Source of the DNA: Paenactinomyces guangxiensis
Lineage (GTDB): Bacteria > Bacillota > Bacilli > Thermoactinomycetales > Thermoactinomycetaceae
Direction: 5' to 3'
NCBI RefSeq assembly: GCF_016055185.1
Contig: NZ_JAECVR010000012.1
Coordinates: forward strand, 62,001-126,000
DNA: 64,000 nt
Part shown: in pieces, positions 7,707-16,309 of the stretch
Numbering within the stretch: position 1 is the stretch's first letter
Layout of the letters: every line of letters begins with the position of its first letter
Notes under the pieces: model-generated
What the model was told of the DNA's origin: nothing
Database searches by the model: none
Seen by the model: the letters and a program-made list of their open reading frames with translations, nothing else
Position numbers and translations under genes: made by a program

Positions 7707-8097
7707 CAAACAGCATTACACGGCCATGCGGCTACGTTTGGAAGGCTGTACCATTGATGAAATCGCCGAGAAGTTGAAGAAGAAAAGGACAACGGTCCAT
7801 AGTTGGTTTTATAAGAATAAGTCATTCATGGCTGAATACGAAGTGATACGGAACGAAAACGTAGAACAGGCCAGAGATATACTGTTAGTCTACGCCCCGG
7901 AGGCAGCCCGGAATATTGTTGCGTTGGCTGAAGGAAAGAAAAAGGGCCAGGGGCGCGATGTATCGGCCCGGACCCAATTGGACGCCAACGCCGATATTTT
8001 GGACCGCGTAGGGTTGAAACCTGTCGAAAAACAAGAGGTTAAGGCGGAAATAGACCATTCCGCCGAGTTTTTGGCCGAGTTCGACGGCGGGCAATAA
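7687..8097 (+). CDS. Phage terminase small subunit (TerS-like)
   Basis: 136 aa from TTG 7687 with GGGGAGGTG upstream. An N-terminal helix-turn-helix (CTIDEIAEKLKKKRTTVHSW) is followed by a helical oligomerisation region and an acidic tail. The pattern fits the HTH-type small terminases that recognise the packaging site. Unusually, the large subunit lies 2.7 kb downstream, with an antisense ORF, a 64-aa ORF, a probable ncRNA and a methylase in between. Confidence 0.7.
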   Translation: MAETELNKQHYTAMRLRLEGCTIDEIAEKLKKKRTTVHSWFYKNKSFMAEYEVIRNENVEQARDILLVYAPEAARNIVALAEGKKKGQGRDVSARTQLDANADILDRVGLKPVEKQEVKAEIDHSAEFLAEFDGGQ

Positions 8098-8265
8098 CTA
8101 TTCAGCCTTAGACCAATCATAACGGGGTAACTGCCAGAGGGTTGTTTGATTGTATATAGAGAATTTTAAGCGTTTAAGTTCGTCTGTTTCCCCGTTCCGC
8201 TTTATTTCTTCTTCGATGAGTTTTTTTAAAATATCTATTTGCTCATGCTCTAAGTTAATATCCAT
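8098..8265 (-). CDS. Small antisense-oriented phage gene (55 aa)
   Basis: Reading leftward, ATG at 8265-8263 follows an AGAAGGTGG ribosome site and runs 55 codons to a TAG adjoining the TerS stop. The product starts MDINLEHEQIDILKKLIEEE and looks helical and charged. It is the only minus-strand gene in the rightward half of the prophage. Function unknown. Confidence 0.55.
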   Translation of the reverse strand: MDINLEHEQIDILKKLIEEEIKRNGETDELKRLKFSIYNQTTLWQLPRYDWSKAE

Positions 8266-8361
8266 AGTTCCACCTTCTATATTGTGTTTTCTTTTACGTT
8301 ATCACTGATTTGGACTGATTACAATGAATTTATTGGAGTTCTCAGAAGGAGCGGCGATAAG

Positions 8362-8556
8362 ATGGAAAAGGAAAACCAGCTTTATATCGAAGAGTTTGAC
8401 TCATGGTTAAAAGAACAATTTTTGGCTCTGGAATGCAACAAACGGGAGGCCGAATTAAAAAGGAAAATGGCCGAATTGATTGAAAAACAATATGAATTAG
8501 CAAGGGAAAGAATCAATTTAGCCGTTGATGAGCTTAACGAATGGGCAAAATCTTAA
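8362..8556 (+). CDS. Hypothetical coiled-coil phage protein (64 aa)
   Basis: ATG 8362 follows AGAAGGAG; the frame is open further upstream but without a start signal. Strongly helical and charged (KREAELKRKMAELIEKQYE). It ends directly before the large structured non-coding region. Unknown function. Confidence 0.55.
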   Translation: MEKENQLYIEEFDSWLKEQFLALECNKREAELKRKMAELIEKQYELARERINLAVDELNEWAKS

Positions 8557-9447
8557 AAGGCTGAGATAGGAAAGGTTCGGGAGGCTCTGTAGGGCGGGAC
8601 TGGAAATCCCGTGGGGGTGAGTCACCGCCGTTAGCGAATGACGGATAGGGGGCTAACGGTAAAAGTATTGAATCAACAAAAGCGACAATGGTAGTCGCTT
8701 ACTAATGCTCAATAGCGAGCCGGAGAAGTAAGAGTATTTGCCCAATTGCGGGCGCGTCAGTGTTCAACATGACCCAACGCTTAAAAGGTTGTGCGGTAAA
8801 CAACCTTCCAAGCCGATACTTTGCAAGTAGGAGACGGCTATAAAACTAGAAACTTGAGGAAGGAATACCCTATAAAGAGCGGACGGGACTTTATAGGCGT
8901 AACATTGCGTCAAGAAAGGCTGAGGTAGCATCCCCTTCTTGGATGTGTTGAGTGATTACCCCTCAGTCCCTATCAAGGCCATTATATCCGTAACATCGGC
9001 CGTTTTGGGTTGATTATCAGGATATAATGTCCGTGCCGGTTGCCCGAATTACCCTGGGTATAGATTGCGCTGAGGGAGCATCCAACCGGCTAATGTTCGC
9101 CACTGGTGCAAGGCCATGGCCTCCGCGGCCGTGTTGTCAATGACCATCGGGGCGGCAAATAATCGGCGCCAGGCCAATCGAAGAACCGGGACTCCGCGTG
9201 GTGTAAGGAATCCGGAGAAGATGGGAGCGCCGAAGGAAGGGAAGCCGCGACAAGGGACGCGGGTTGCGGACATGCGCACGAATTGGGGTTAGAGGTGCGT
9301 GAAAACCTGTTCTCCCGAAGTCTTTCATTCCTACGTGAGCTATTGATGTAGGCGAGAATGGGGTCAGAGGTGCGCCGGAGGCAATACCATATACAACGGA
9401 CGTTGCTAGTGTCTACTGCATTGAACCGGGGTTAACGGCTCTGGTTC
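8557..9447 (+). ncRNA. Candidate giant structured phage ncRNA (GOLLD/ROOL-like)
   Basis: About 890 bases hold no credible gene but many paired segments: 8628-8635/8652-8659, 8680-8686/8694-8700, 8785-8792/8800-8807, 8811-8815/8835-8839 with an inner 8817-8821/8825-8829, 8869-8877/8889-8897, 8980-8989/9020-9029 (10 bp) and 9035-9042/9083-9090. The motif GGGGTYAGAGGTGCG occurs twice (9285-9299, 9360-9374). A tRNA-Ser-like anticodon arm lies at 8595-8611. Size, structure and location in a phage late region match the giant GOLLD and ROOL RNA classes; length favours GOLLD. Membership is inferred, not matched against a consensus, and the ends are approximate. Confidence 0.6.
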
Positions 9448-9449
9448 TT

Positions 9450-9529
9450 TTTTAACTTATTGAGCAGGACAGGAGCGGGATAACCTTATGGATTATACCC
9501 GTGCCCCTCTCTTGCTCAATAAGTTAAAA
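9450..9529 (+). repeat. Long inverted repeat closing the ncRNA region
   Basis: Arms 9450-9466 and 9513-9529 pair perfectly over 17 bp, and inner bases (GGG-ATAA near 9477 with TTATACCC near 9492-9501) extend the stem. No T-run follows on the + strand, so it is more likely a processing or mRNA-end structure than a classical terminator. It lies just before the methylase ribosome site. Confidence 0.7.
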
Positions 9530-9553
9530 GGGTTCATATTGTGGAGGTTAACA

Positions 9554-10795
9554 ATGATAATTCAAGGCGATTGTATAAAAGAGTTGAAAAAGTTACCTAA
9601 TGATAGTATTCATTGTTGCGTTACTTCTCCGCCATACTGGAACCTTCGTGATTATGGCGTTAATGGCCAGATTGGACTGGAGCCGACGCCGGAAGAATAC
9701 GTAAAAAAGTTGGTTGAAGTATTCCGGGAAGTGCGGCGAGTGTTAAGAAAAGATGGTACGTTGTGGTTAAACCTGGGGGATAGTTACGCGACGAAGTTTA
9801 ACGGCGGCAATGGGCGGAAGTCTGTGACGGGGGCAAATAGGAATATAGACAAGTTAGAGAAACCCGCCCGTAAAATACCAACGGGATTAAAACCGAAAGA
9901 CCTTGCTGGAATCCCTTGGCGCGTAGCCTTCGCTTTACAAGGTATGACCGTAATTCCCGCCGCAAGTATCGCGCAATGGGCCGATTGGTTGAAAGAAGCG
10001 CGGTTATTTGGTGATTGGGAAATGGTTCAATTGGTGGAAGAACGATTACGCCGGTATGCGTGGGTTGAGGCATTGCAAGAAATCGGATGGTATTTAAGAA
10101 GTGATATCATATGGAACAAGCCTAACGCCATGCCGGAAAGCATGAAAGATAGACCGACAAAAGCCCATGAATATATTTTCCTTTTGACGAAATCGCCGCG
10201 GTACTACTACGACGCGGACGCGATACGGGAACCGGCCAAAGATTGGGGAACACGCAATAGGATTAACAACAAGAAAAATAAAGGAACCGGTTTGCAACCT
10301 CATACCGGATTCGGTAATGAAAATTACGCCGAACGAGGGAAGAACAAACGAACGGTGTGGAACGTATCAACAAAACCGTTTAAAGGCGCACATTTCGCCG
10401 TGTTTCCGCCAGACTTGATAAAGCCGTGTATTTTAGCCGGATGCCCGGAAAAAACTTGCCCGCATTGTGGTGCGCCGTGGGCAAGAAAAACGGAGCGGTT
10501 AACCGTAAATAAAGAAGGTCGGGGACCATCTAAAAAAAACCACCGCGAATATTTGGGAGAAGAAACCATATTTAAAAATGGACATGGTCGCGCCGGTGAT
10601 ACCATTGTAAATACTATTGGTTGGGAACCGGTTTGCAAATGCGAAGACAACGACGGAAGCGGGAAAGGAATCGTACTAGACCCGTTTTTCGGTAGCGGGA
10701 CGGTTGGTCTGGTTGCTTCAGAATTAAAGCGCCAATATATCGGAATTGAGTTAAACCCGGCCTACGTCGAGATGTCGAAAGTGAGAACAAGTTAA
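9554..10795 (+). CDS. Orphan DNA methyltransferase, probably N4-cytosine type
   Basis: 413 aa, ATG 9554 after GTGGAGG. Catalytic motif TSPPYW (24-29) is the (S/T)PPY form typical of N4-cytosine (some N6-adenine) enzymes. The SAM-binding motif DPFFGSGT (376-383) lies near the C-terminus, giving the beta-class order. Cys pairs in CPEKTCPHC and CKC suggest a bound zinc between them. No restriction enzyme is nearby, so it is inferred to protect or mark phage DNA. Confidence 0.9.
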   Translation: MIIQGDCIKELKKLPNDSIHCCVTSPPYWNLRDYGVNGQIGLEPTPEEYVKKLVEVFREVRRVLRKDGTLWLNLGDSYATKFNGGNGRKSVTGANRNIDKLEKPARKIPTGLKPKDLAGIPWRVAFALQGMTVIPAASIAQWADWLKEARLFGDWEMVQLVEERLRRYAWVEALQEIGWYLRSDIIWNKPNAMPESMKDRPTKAHEYIFLLTKSPRYYYDADAIREPAKDWGTRNRINNKKNKGTGLQPHTGFGNENYAERGKNKRTVWNVSTKPFKGAHFAVFPPDLIKPCILAGCPEKTCPHCGAPWARKTERLTVNKEGRGPSKKNHREYLGEETIFKNGHGRAGDTIVNTIGWEPVCKCEDNDGSGKGIVLDPFFGSGTVGLVASELKRQYIGIELNPAYVEMSKVRTS

Positions 10796-10811
10796 TAAAG
10801 GAGCGAGCCGG

Positions 10812-12098
10812 ATGAGTCAAGCATACAAAATCAAGCTATACCGGCCGCATCCTGGACAAATACCCATGCACCAATCAACGGCGCGGTTCCGTGTCGCAAC
10901 GTGTGGCCGACGGTTTGGGAAATCGTTCATGGCCGCTAATGAGATAGTAAAACACGCTTGGGAGAACCCGAATCATTTATGTTGGTGGACGGCCCCGACG
11001 TATAAGCAATGCCGGAACATTTACGAGCTTGTCAAACGGCATTTTAAAGGGGCTATTAAATCGTTTAGAGAATCGCCCGTAATGGAAATTAATTTTCTAT
11101 CCGGCGGCAAAATACAATTTCATTCCCTTGAAAAATTCGATAATCTTCGCGGATTCGCGGTTAATTTCCTAGTTGTTGATGAGGCGGCGGACGTGAAAGA
11201 GGAAGCCTGGACGGCTGTCCTAAGGCCAACATTGAGCGACACAAACGGCCGGGCAATCATCATATCAACACCAAAAGGGAAGAATTGGTTCTATCACATA
11301 TGGACGCGAGGGCAAGACCCGGAATTTCTGCAATATGAGTCTTGGAGATTCCCAACATCGGCCAATCCCTATATTGCCCCGCAGGAAATAGAAGAGGCCA
11401 AGGCGTCGATTCCGTCTGATATTTTCCGCCAGGAGTACGAGGCGGAATTTTTAGATGATGCGGCAGGTGTTTTCCGGGGTATTCGTCAATGTGTCAAAGG
11501 CTCATTTGAAGAACCGGAGCCGGGCCGGGCTTACGTGCTGGGTTTAGACGTGGCAAAAACGACGGACTTCACTGTTTTAACTTGTGTGGACGTGAAGACG
11601 GGCCATGTTGTCGCCTGGGAGCGGTTTAATAAATTAGATTATACGTTGCAAATGGACCGAGTAGAGACAACGGCCCGAAAATTCAACAATGCTAAAATCC
11701 TGATGGATAGCACGGGCGTAGGTGACCCGTTGTTGGAAATGGCCGTCCGCCGGGGTTTGGATGTCGAAGGCTACACCTTGACAAACGTTACTAAACAGCA
11801 TTTAATCGAGCATTTGGCCGTTAGGATTGAGCGGCAGGAAATCAGTTACCCTGATATACCGGTTCTATTGAATGAACTGGATATGTTCCAATATGAGATT
11901 ACCCGAGCCGGGAACATACGATACAACGCCCCGGAGGGCCAGCATGATGATTCGGTTATATCGTTGGCGTTAGCTGTATGGGCGCGGAAGGATTACGGAC
12001 CGTTGCTCATTCCGGTTGACCTGGAAGAGAAGAAAACACCAATATACGAGAACGAGCGGGCGGAACGTTTTGCACGTTTATTTGATGACGAAGATTGA
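10812..12098 (+). CDS. Phage terminase large subunit
   Basis: 428 aa. The packaging ATPase has Walker A GRRFGKS (32-38) and Walker B VVDEAA (121-126), with the coupling motif IISTPKGKNW. The RNase H-like nuclease domain shows GLDVAKTTD, DSTGVGD and HDDSV acidic residues. It translocates and cuts DNA at the portal. GGAGCG precedes the ATG, 16 bases after the methylase stop; the portal gene follows. Confidence 0.95.
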   Translation: MSQAYKIKLYRPHPGQIPMHQSTARFRVATCGRRFGKSFMAANEIVKHAWENPNHLCWWTAPTYKQCRNIYELVKRHFKGAIKSFRESPVMEINFLSGGKIQFHSLEKFDNLRGFAVNFLVVDEAADVKEEAWTAVLRPTLSDTNGRAIIISTPKGKNWFYHIWTRGQDPEFLQYESWRFPTSANPYIAPQEIEEAKASIPSDIFRQEYEAEFLDDAAGVFRGIRQCVKGSFEEPEPGRAYVLGLDVAKTTDFTVLTCVDVKTGHVVAWERFNKLDYTLQMDRVETTARKFNNAKILMDSTGVGDPLLEMAVRRGLDVEGYTLTNVTKQHLIEHLAVRIERQEISYPDIPVLLNELDMFQYEITRAGNIRYNAPEGQHDDSVISLALAVWARKDYGPLLIPVDLEEKKTPIYENERAERFARLFDDED

Positions 12099-12117
12099 TG
12101 CAAAGGGGGTGAAATAT

Positions 12118-14115
12118 TTGGGTTTTTGGTCTAAAGTCTTCGGGCTGGTGTCATATGGCCGAAAAAGCATTCTAGATGTACGAGATTACGACGACGGGCG
12201 ACAGGTATACAATCCGATAAAAACAAACGAAGAAATAATGCTTGCAATTTCATGGGTGTATACTTGCGTCCGCTTGTTGGCCACGAGCGTGAAACGAACA
12301 CCCCTTCGTGTCTACCAGGGTAACGGAGATAACGAATTAATAGGCGACCCGTTGGCGAAAATTTTACAACGGCCCAACCCTTTTATGACCGGCCGGCAAC
12401 TCCTGGAAGGTACGCAAACATGGAAGGAGTTAAACGGGAATGCCTACTGGTTTCTGGAAGACATAGACGGGCGCGGACGGCCAAAAAATATTTGGTTGTT
12501 AGATTCCCGGCATATGGCTGTCGTTCCTGATAAACAGGAAATGATAAGGGGCTACGTCTACGAGGTGAACGGCAAACAAATACCGCTTGATAAAGACGAG
12601 GTTTTACACTTCAAAAACTTTAACCCGTTCAATCCATATTACGGCCTGGGTACGTTGCAGGGGATTGCAGCCATGCTGGAAACAGAGCAATACAGAAGCA
12701 GTTACGACAAGGCATTTTTTAAGAACGGGGCCAAGTTATCCGGGGTTTTAACGACGCCTGACACAATACCGGAACATACTTTTGAGCAGCTAAAACGGGA
12801 AGTTAAGCAGATGTTCCGGGGTGTGAACAATTTTCATAAAGTGGCCGTTCTGCAGAAGGGTTTAGAATTCAAAGAAATTAGTTTGAGTCAGAAGGACATG
12901 GAATTTTTGGGCATGGCAAAGTTTAACCGTGACCAAATATTGGCCGCGTTTGGTGTGCCGCCGGCCAAAATTGGAATCATGGAGAACGCGAACTATTCCA
13001 ACTCCGAAGAACAAGATAGAACATTTTGGTCCGAAACGATGGCCCCGCGATTGATGGACCTTCAGGACGTGATAAACAACGAACTGGCCCCGCGTTTTGG
13101 CAATAATCACGTCGAGTTTGACGAAATGGTCAAGGAAGACGAGGAAGCAAACGTTAATCAGGCGGTTGCGCTCAAGGAGGCCGGTATTCTCACAGTTAAC
13201 GAGGTGCGCGAAAGGCTGGGTTATGACCCGATGCCTAAAGGTGACGAAATAACGCTGCCGGAACCGAAAAGACCAACACCGGAAGACGAGGAAGGCGCGA
13301 AGGCCTGGAAAAGCATAACAGATTCTTTCCAACGGTCCCGCATCGCTTATTTAGCGTTAGCAAAGAAAATTTTTGTCCCGGATATTATCAACTTTTTCAA
13401 TGAGCAAGAAAAACGAGTATTAAACCGGCTATTGGCAAGAAAGGCATATCAATTCATTCCTAACGAATTATGGGACCAATTGACGGAAGATGAGCAATTG
13501 GCCGAGCTTATGAGAGTCCTTCATATCACTGTCGCAAAATCTGCATATGAAAAGGCCGGTTCCTGGTTTGAGGAAGATTTGAGGTTTGACCTGGACAACC
13601 CGAAACATGCGGAACTAATACAAAATTTAGGCCGGAAGATAACGCGAATCAATGAGACAACGCGGAAAGCCGTAATCGACCAAGTAACGGAGGGGATGCG
13701 ACGCGGATATTCTATCAACCAAATAGCGCACGGAAACCCGGAGGAAAATTTCAAAGGTATTGCAGGAGTGTTTGAGCAGGCCAGAGGCTACCGGGCCGAA
13801 ATGATAGCGAGAAGTGAATCAGCAGACGCCTACAATTTGGCCGATTTATTGGCCTACGAAGAGTTAGGACAGTCGGAAGTATATGTTCTCGACGGTGTGG
13901 ACTGGGACGAAGAATGTCGACGAGCTAACGGCCAAGTTTGGAGCATTGAAAAAGCCAGGGCCAACCCAAAAGACCATCCGAACTGCACAAGGGCATTTGC
14001 CCCATATGTTGACCTGGACGGCCTATCCTTTGAGGAAATAGCGCGAAAGGAGGGCGAGGAATGGGCCGAGAAGATGAGCAAAAAGATGTTAAGGCTACCG
14101 GGGGCCAAGAAGTAA
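12118..14115 (+). CDS. Portal protein fused to MuF-like head morphogenesis domain
   Basis: TTG 12118 follows GGGGGTG and gives 665 aa. Residues 1 to about 400 are an HK97-type portal (TNEEIMLAISWVYTCVRLLA; GVPPAKIGI). A helical region follows. The C-terminal part (about 560-650) has ARSESADAYNLADLLAYEELG, WDEECRRANG and HPNCTRAFAP, the SPP1 gp7/Mu gpF minor capsid signature. Usually these are two proteins. It overlaps the protease gene by 55 bases. Confidence 0.88.
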   Translation: MGFWSKVFGLVSYGRKSILDVRDYDDGRQVYNPIKTNEEIMLAISWVYTCVRLLATSVKRTPLRVYQGNGDNELIGDPLAKILQRPNPFMTGRQLLEGTQTWKELNGNAYWFLEDIDGRGRPKNIWLLDSRHMAVVPDKQEMIRGYVYEVNGKQIPLDKDEVLHFKNFNPFNPYYGLGTLQGIAAMLETEQYRSSYDKAFFKNGAKLSGVLTTPDTIPEHTFEQLKREVKQMFRGVNNFHKVAVLQKGLEFKEISLSQKDMEFLGMAKFNRDQILAAFGVPPAKIGIMENANYSNSEEQDRTFWSETMAPRLMDLQDVINNELAPRFGNNHVEFDEMVKEDEEANVNQAVALKEAGILTVNEVRERLGYDPMPKGDEITLPEPKRPTPEDEEGAKAWKSITDSFQRSRIAYLALAKKIFVPDIINFFNEQEKRVLNRLLARKAYQFIPNELWDQLTEDEQLAELMRVLHITVAKSAYEKAGSWFEEDLRFDLDNPKHAELIQNLGRKITRINETTRKAVIDQVTEGMRRGYSINQIAHGNPEENFKGIAGVFEQARGYRAEMIARSESADAYNLADLLAYEELGQSEVYVLDGVDWDEECRRANGQVWSIEKARANPKDHPNCTRAFAPYVDLDGLSFEEIARKEGEEWAEKMSKKMLRLPGAKK

Positions 14116-14765
14116 AAAAGAAAGAGTTCAAACTATACGCCGATTTTAAAGCTGTCAAAGAAGAAGACGGTTTTATTTATGTAGAAGGGTATGCGTCCAC
14201 TTTCACAGAGGACCTGGACGGCGAAACCGTAGCACCTGGGGCGTTTGATGACACAATGAGCGAATACGCGAAAAACCCGGTTATTTTGGCCGACCATAGA
14301 AACGAAATCCGGTCCGTAGTTGGAAAAGTTGTAGATGCAAAAATAGACAACGTTGGGTTATGGGTGAAAGTTCAATTGTCTAATGCTCAGGACGAATTTA
14401 CAAAAATGGTCCGCGAAAAGGTGCAGGAGGGATTATTAAGGGCTTTCAGTATCGGTGGTGTTTTTGAATATGATTATCCAATTATCAAGCGCGTGAAATT
14501 GTTGGAAATCTCTATTGTAGGGATTCCTGCTAACCCTAACGCGCTTTTTAGTTTGTCGAAAGCCTGGAAAGGGTTGGACATTGAGGAACGCAAGATGCAG
14601 GGAAGCGAGCCCGGACCGGTGGGTCGGCCGCCTATTGAGGAGAAAGCAGCCGAGCCCGAGAAGAAGACGGTGGAAGCGTCTGATTTTAGGGCCAAATTTA
14701 TCGAGGACTATATAAACTTACTCACCGCTAAGGAGGAATTGAAACATGGACTTGAACAATGTTAA
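14061..14765 (+). CDS. Prohead (capsid maturation) protease
   Basis: 234 aa. HK97 gp4-like serine protease: GYASTFTEDLDGETVAPGAF, then DHRNE with the probable catalytic His, AFSIGG with the probable Ser, and LLEISIVGIPANPNA. It trims the scaffold segment of the capsid protein. GGAGGGCGAGGA precedes the ATG inside the portal gene, and its end overlaps the capsid start by 20 bases. Confidence 0.92.
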   Translation: MGREDEQKDVKATGGQEVKKKEFKLYADFKAVKEEDGFIYVEGYASTFTEDLDGETVAPGAFDDTMSEYAKNPVILADHRNEIRSVVGKVVDAKIDNVGLWVKVQLSNAQDEFTKMVREKVQEGLLRAFSIGGVFEYDYPIIKRVKLLEISIVGIPANPNALFSLSKAWKGLDIEERKMQGSEPGPVGRPPIEEKAAEPEKKTVEASDFRAKFIEDYINLLTAKEELKHGLEQC

Positions 14766-16044
14766 ACAGGTAATGGAGCGTATAGATTCGTTAGAAAAGG
14801 AAGTCAACCGATATAAAGCCGAGGAAAAAGCACGGGCGGCCATGAAAAAGGCTGAGGCGGAAGCGGAAGCAAAGGCGAAAGAGATTGTAAACCAAGAGTT
14901 GGAAGAAAAACAACTCGTAGAAGAATTTTTTCAGAAGATGTTACAAGAGAAAACGAAAGAAGAACGCCGCCGGAAGAAATTAGAATTCCCAGTAACGGAC
15001 CGAGCCGGAAATTTGAGCAAGACTGATAAAGCTCTGGTTGATATTTGTATGGGAAGAAAGACTATGAACGTCCGAAATGTTAACCAAAAAGCGGCCATCA
15101 CTTTCACGACAAGTAACGCCGACGATTGGGCCATGACTGAATTAGCCCGCGAAATCATCAGAGCCAAAACGGACCTTGTTACTGTTCGGAATTTCTTGAA
15201 TGTAATTGATATGCCGAGTAACCCCTACCGTATCCCGTTACGTACCGGCCGGGCAAACACTTTCTATGTAAGCCAAAACGCCAACGTAGGCCAAAACGAA
15301 ACGGATTTTATTTCTGACATGACTTTAACTGCCGCAAAATTAGGTTCTTATGTTCCATTGACCACTGAGGCGGAAGAAGATAGCTTAATCCCTGTTATTG
15401 GTGAAATCCGCCAAGCGATTGCAGAAGGGGCAGCAGCCGAAGAAGAAAATGCAGTGATTGCTGGAAAGTGGTATGGTGCAAGCGCAACAGGTACGGACAT
15501 TACCGAATTTGACGGCCTTTTGGAAGTTGCTGGGGTTACTCAAGATTTTGGAGCAATTGCCGCAGGTTCTGAATACACGGGCGGCCTTGAATTCATCAGC
15601 AAATTACGCGGGAAAATGGGCCCGTATGGAATTAACCCTAATCAATTGGCCTTGGTGATTGGCCCGGAGATTTGGGCATGGATGATTGACCAAGAACCGG
15701 TACGGACCCTGGACAAATACGGAAACCAAGCGACCATTTTAACGGGCGAAGTCGGGAAGGTATACGGCATTCCGATTTTCGTAACCACTTGCCCAGACAT
15801 GAAAGTCGACAATACCGGGACGGGGACTGAAAACGACGCGCACAAGGTTCTTTTAGTCAATCGTATGATTCCGCGTATGGGCGACCGCCGTACCCTCACT
15901 CTTAAGACCGACCAAAATATCAAGCAGGACACTATTGATATTGTCGGAACCGAACGCGTAGCATTACAAACCCCGGCATCAACCGACGGGAATATGAGAA
16001 AAGGCATTGCCGTTGGAACGGTTTATATGGAATTAGACTCCTAA
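14746..16044 (+). CDS. HK97-type major capsid protein with scaffold domain
   Basis: 432 aa. Residues 1-90 form a charged coiled coil (KAEEKARAAMKKAEAEAEAK), the delta/scaffold domain presumably removed by the protease. The rest has the HK97 gp5 order: the N-arm/E-loop region, SYVPLTTEAEEDS, then the A-domain. AAGGAGG precedes the ATG. A GC-rich hairpin follows at 16055-16081. Confidence 0.92.
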   Translation: MDLNNVKQVMERIDSLEKEVNRYKAEEKARAAMKKAEAEAEAKAKEIVNQELEEKQLVEEFFQKMLQEKTKEERRRKKLEFPVTDRAGNLSKTDKALVDICMGRKTMNVRNVNQKAAITFTTSNADDWAMTELAREIIRAKTDLVTVRNFLNVIDMPSNPYRIPLRTGRANTFYVSQNANVGQNETDFISDMTLTAAKLGSYVPLTTEAEEDSLIPVIGEIRQAIAEGAAAEEENAVIAGKWYGASATGTDITEFDGLLEVAGVTQDFGAIAAGSEYTGGLEFISKLRGKMGPYGINPNQLALVIGPEIWAWMIDQEPVRTLDKYGNQATILTGEVGKVYGIPIFVTTCPDMKVDNTGTGTENDAHKVLLVNRMIPRMGDRRTLTLKTDQNIKQDTIDIVGTERVALQTPASTDGNMRKGIAVGTVYMELDS

Positions 16045-16054
16045 TAATCAATAT

Positions 16055-16081
16055 AATGGGCGGGCTTTATCCCCGCCCATT
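16055..16081 (+). terminator. Hairpin after the capsid gene
   Basis: Arms AATGGGCGGG and CCCGCCCATT pair perfectly around a 7-base loop, followed by TATTTAGG. With only a weak T-tract it is probably a partial terminator or mRNA stabiliser that sets high capsid expression relative to downstream genes. Confidence 0.6.
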
Positions 16082-16109
16082 TATTTAGGTTTTGTTTGGA
16101 GGTGTAAAG

Positions 16110-16307
16110 GTGGTCAAATTAAAGTATTTAGGACTGGAAGGACCGAACGGGGAGCAATTGAATGAGGTTCGAGAATATGACGACGAAAAGGCTGAGCGGC
16201 TTTTAAAGAGTTGGCCAAGCCATTTCATTTTGGTTGAACGTGTAACCGACAAGAAAGAAGCACCAAAGAAAACCGGCCGCCAACACAAGAAAAAAGGCGT
16301 TGAGTGA
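16110..16307 (+). CDS. Small phage head protein (65 aa)
   Basis: GTG 16110 follows GGAGGTG. Beta-rich N-terminus (VKLKYLGLEGPNGEQL) and a basic C-terminal tail (KKTGRQHKKKG). Its place between capsid and connector suggests a head-associated role; family not recognised. Confidence 0.55.
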   Translation: MVKLKYLGLEGPNGEQLNEVREYDDEKAERLLKSWPSHFILVERVTDKKEAPKKTGRQHKKKGVE

Positions 16308-16309
16308 TT

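Noticed and set aside
8557-8660. A functional tRNA-Ser gene
   Set aside because: Anticodon, variable and T-like arms fit, but no 5' strand pairs with the expected acceptor 3' strand (8645-8651), the D-arm is not recognisable and the T-loop departs from consensus.
9049-9328. Leftward ORFs of 63-76 codons in the candidate RNA
   Set aside because: They lack ribosome sites and protein-like composition and arise from GC-rich structured sequence.
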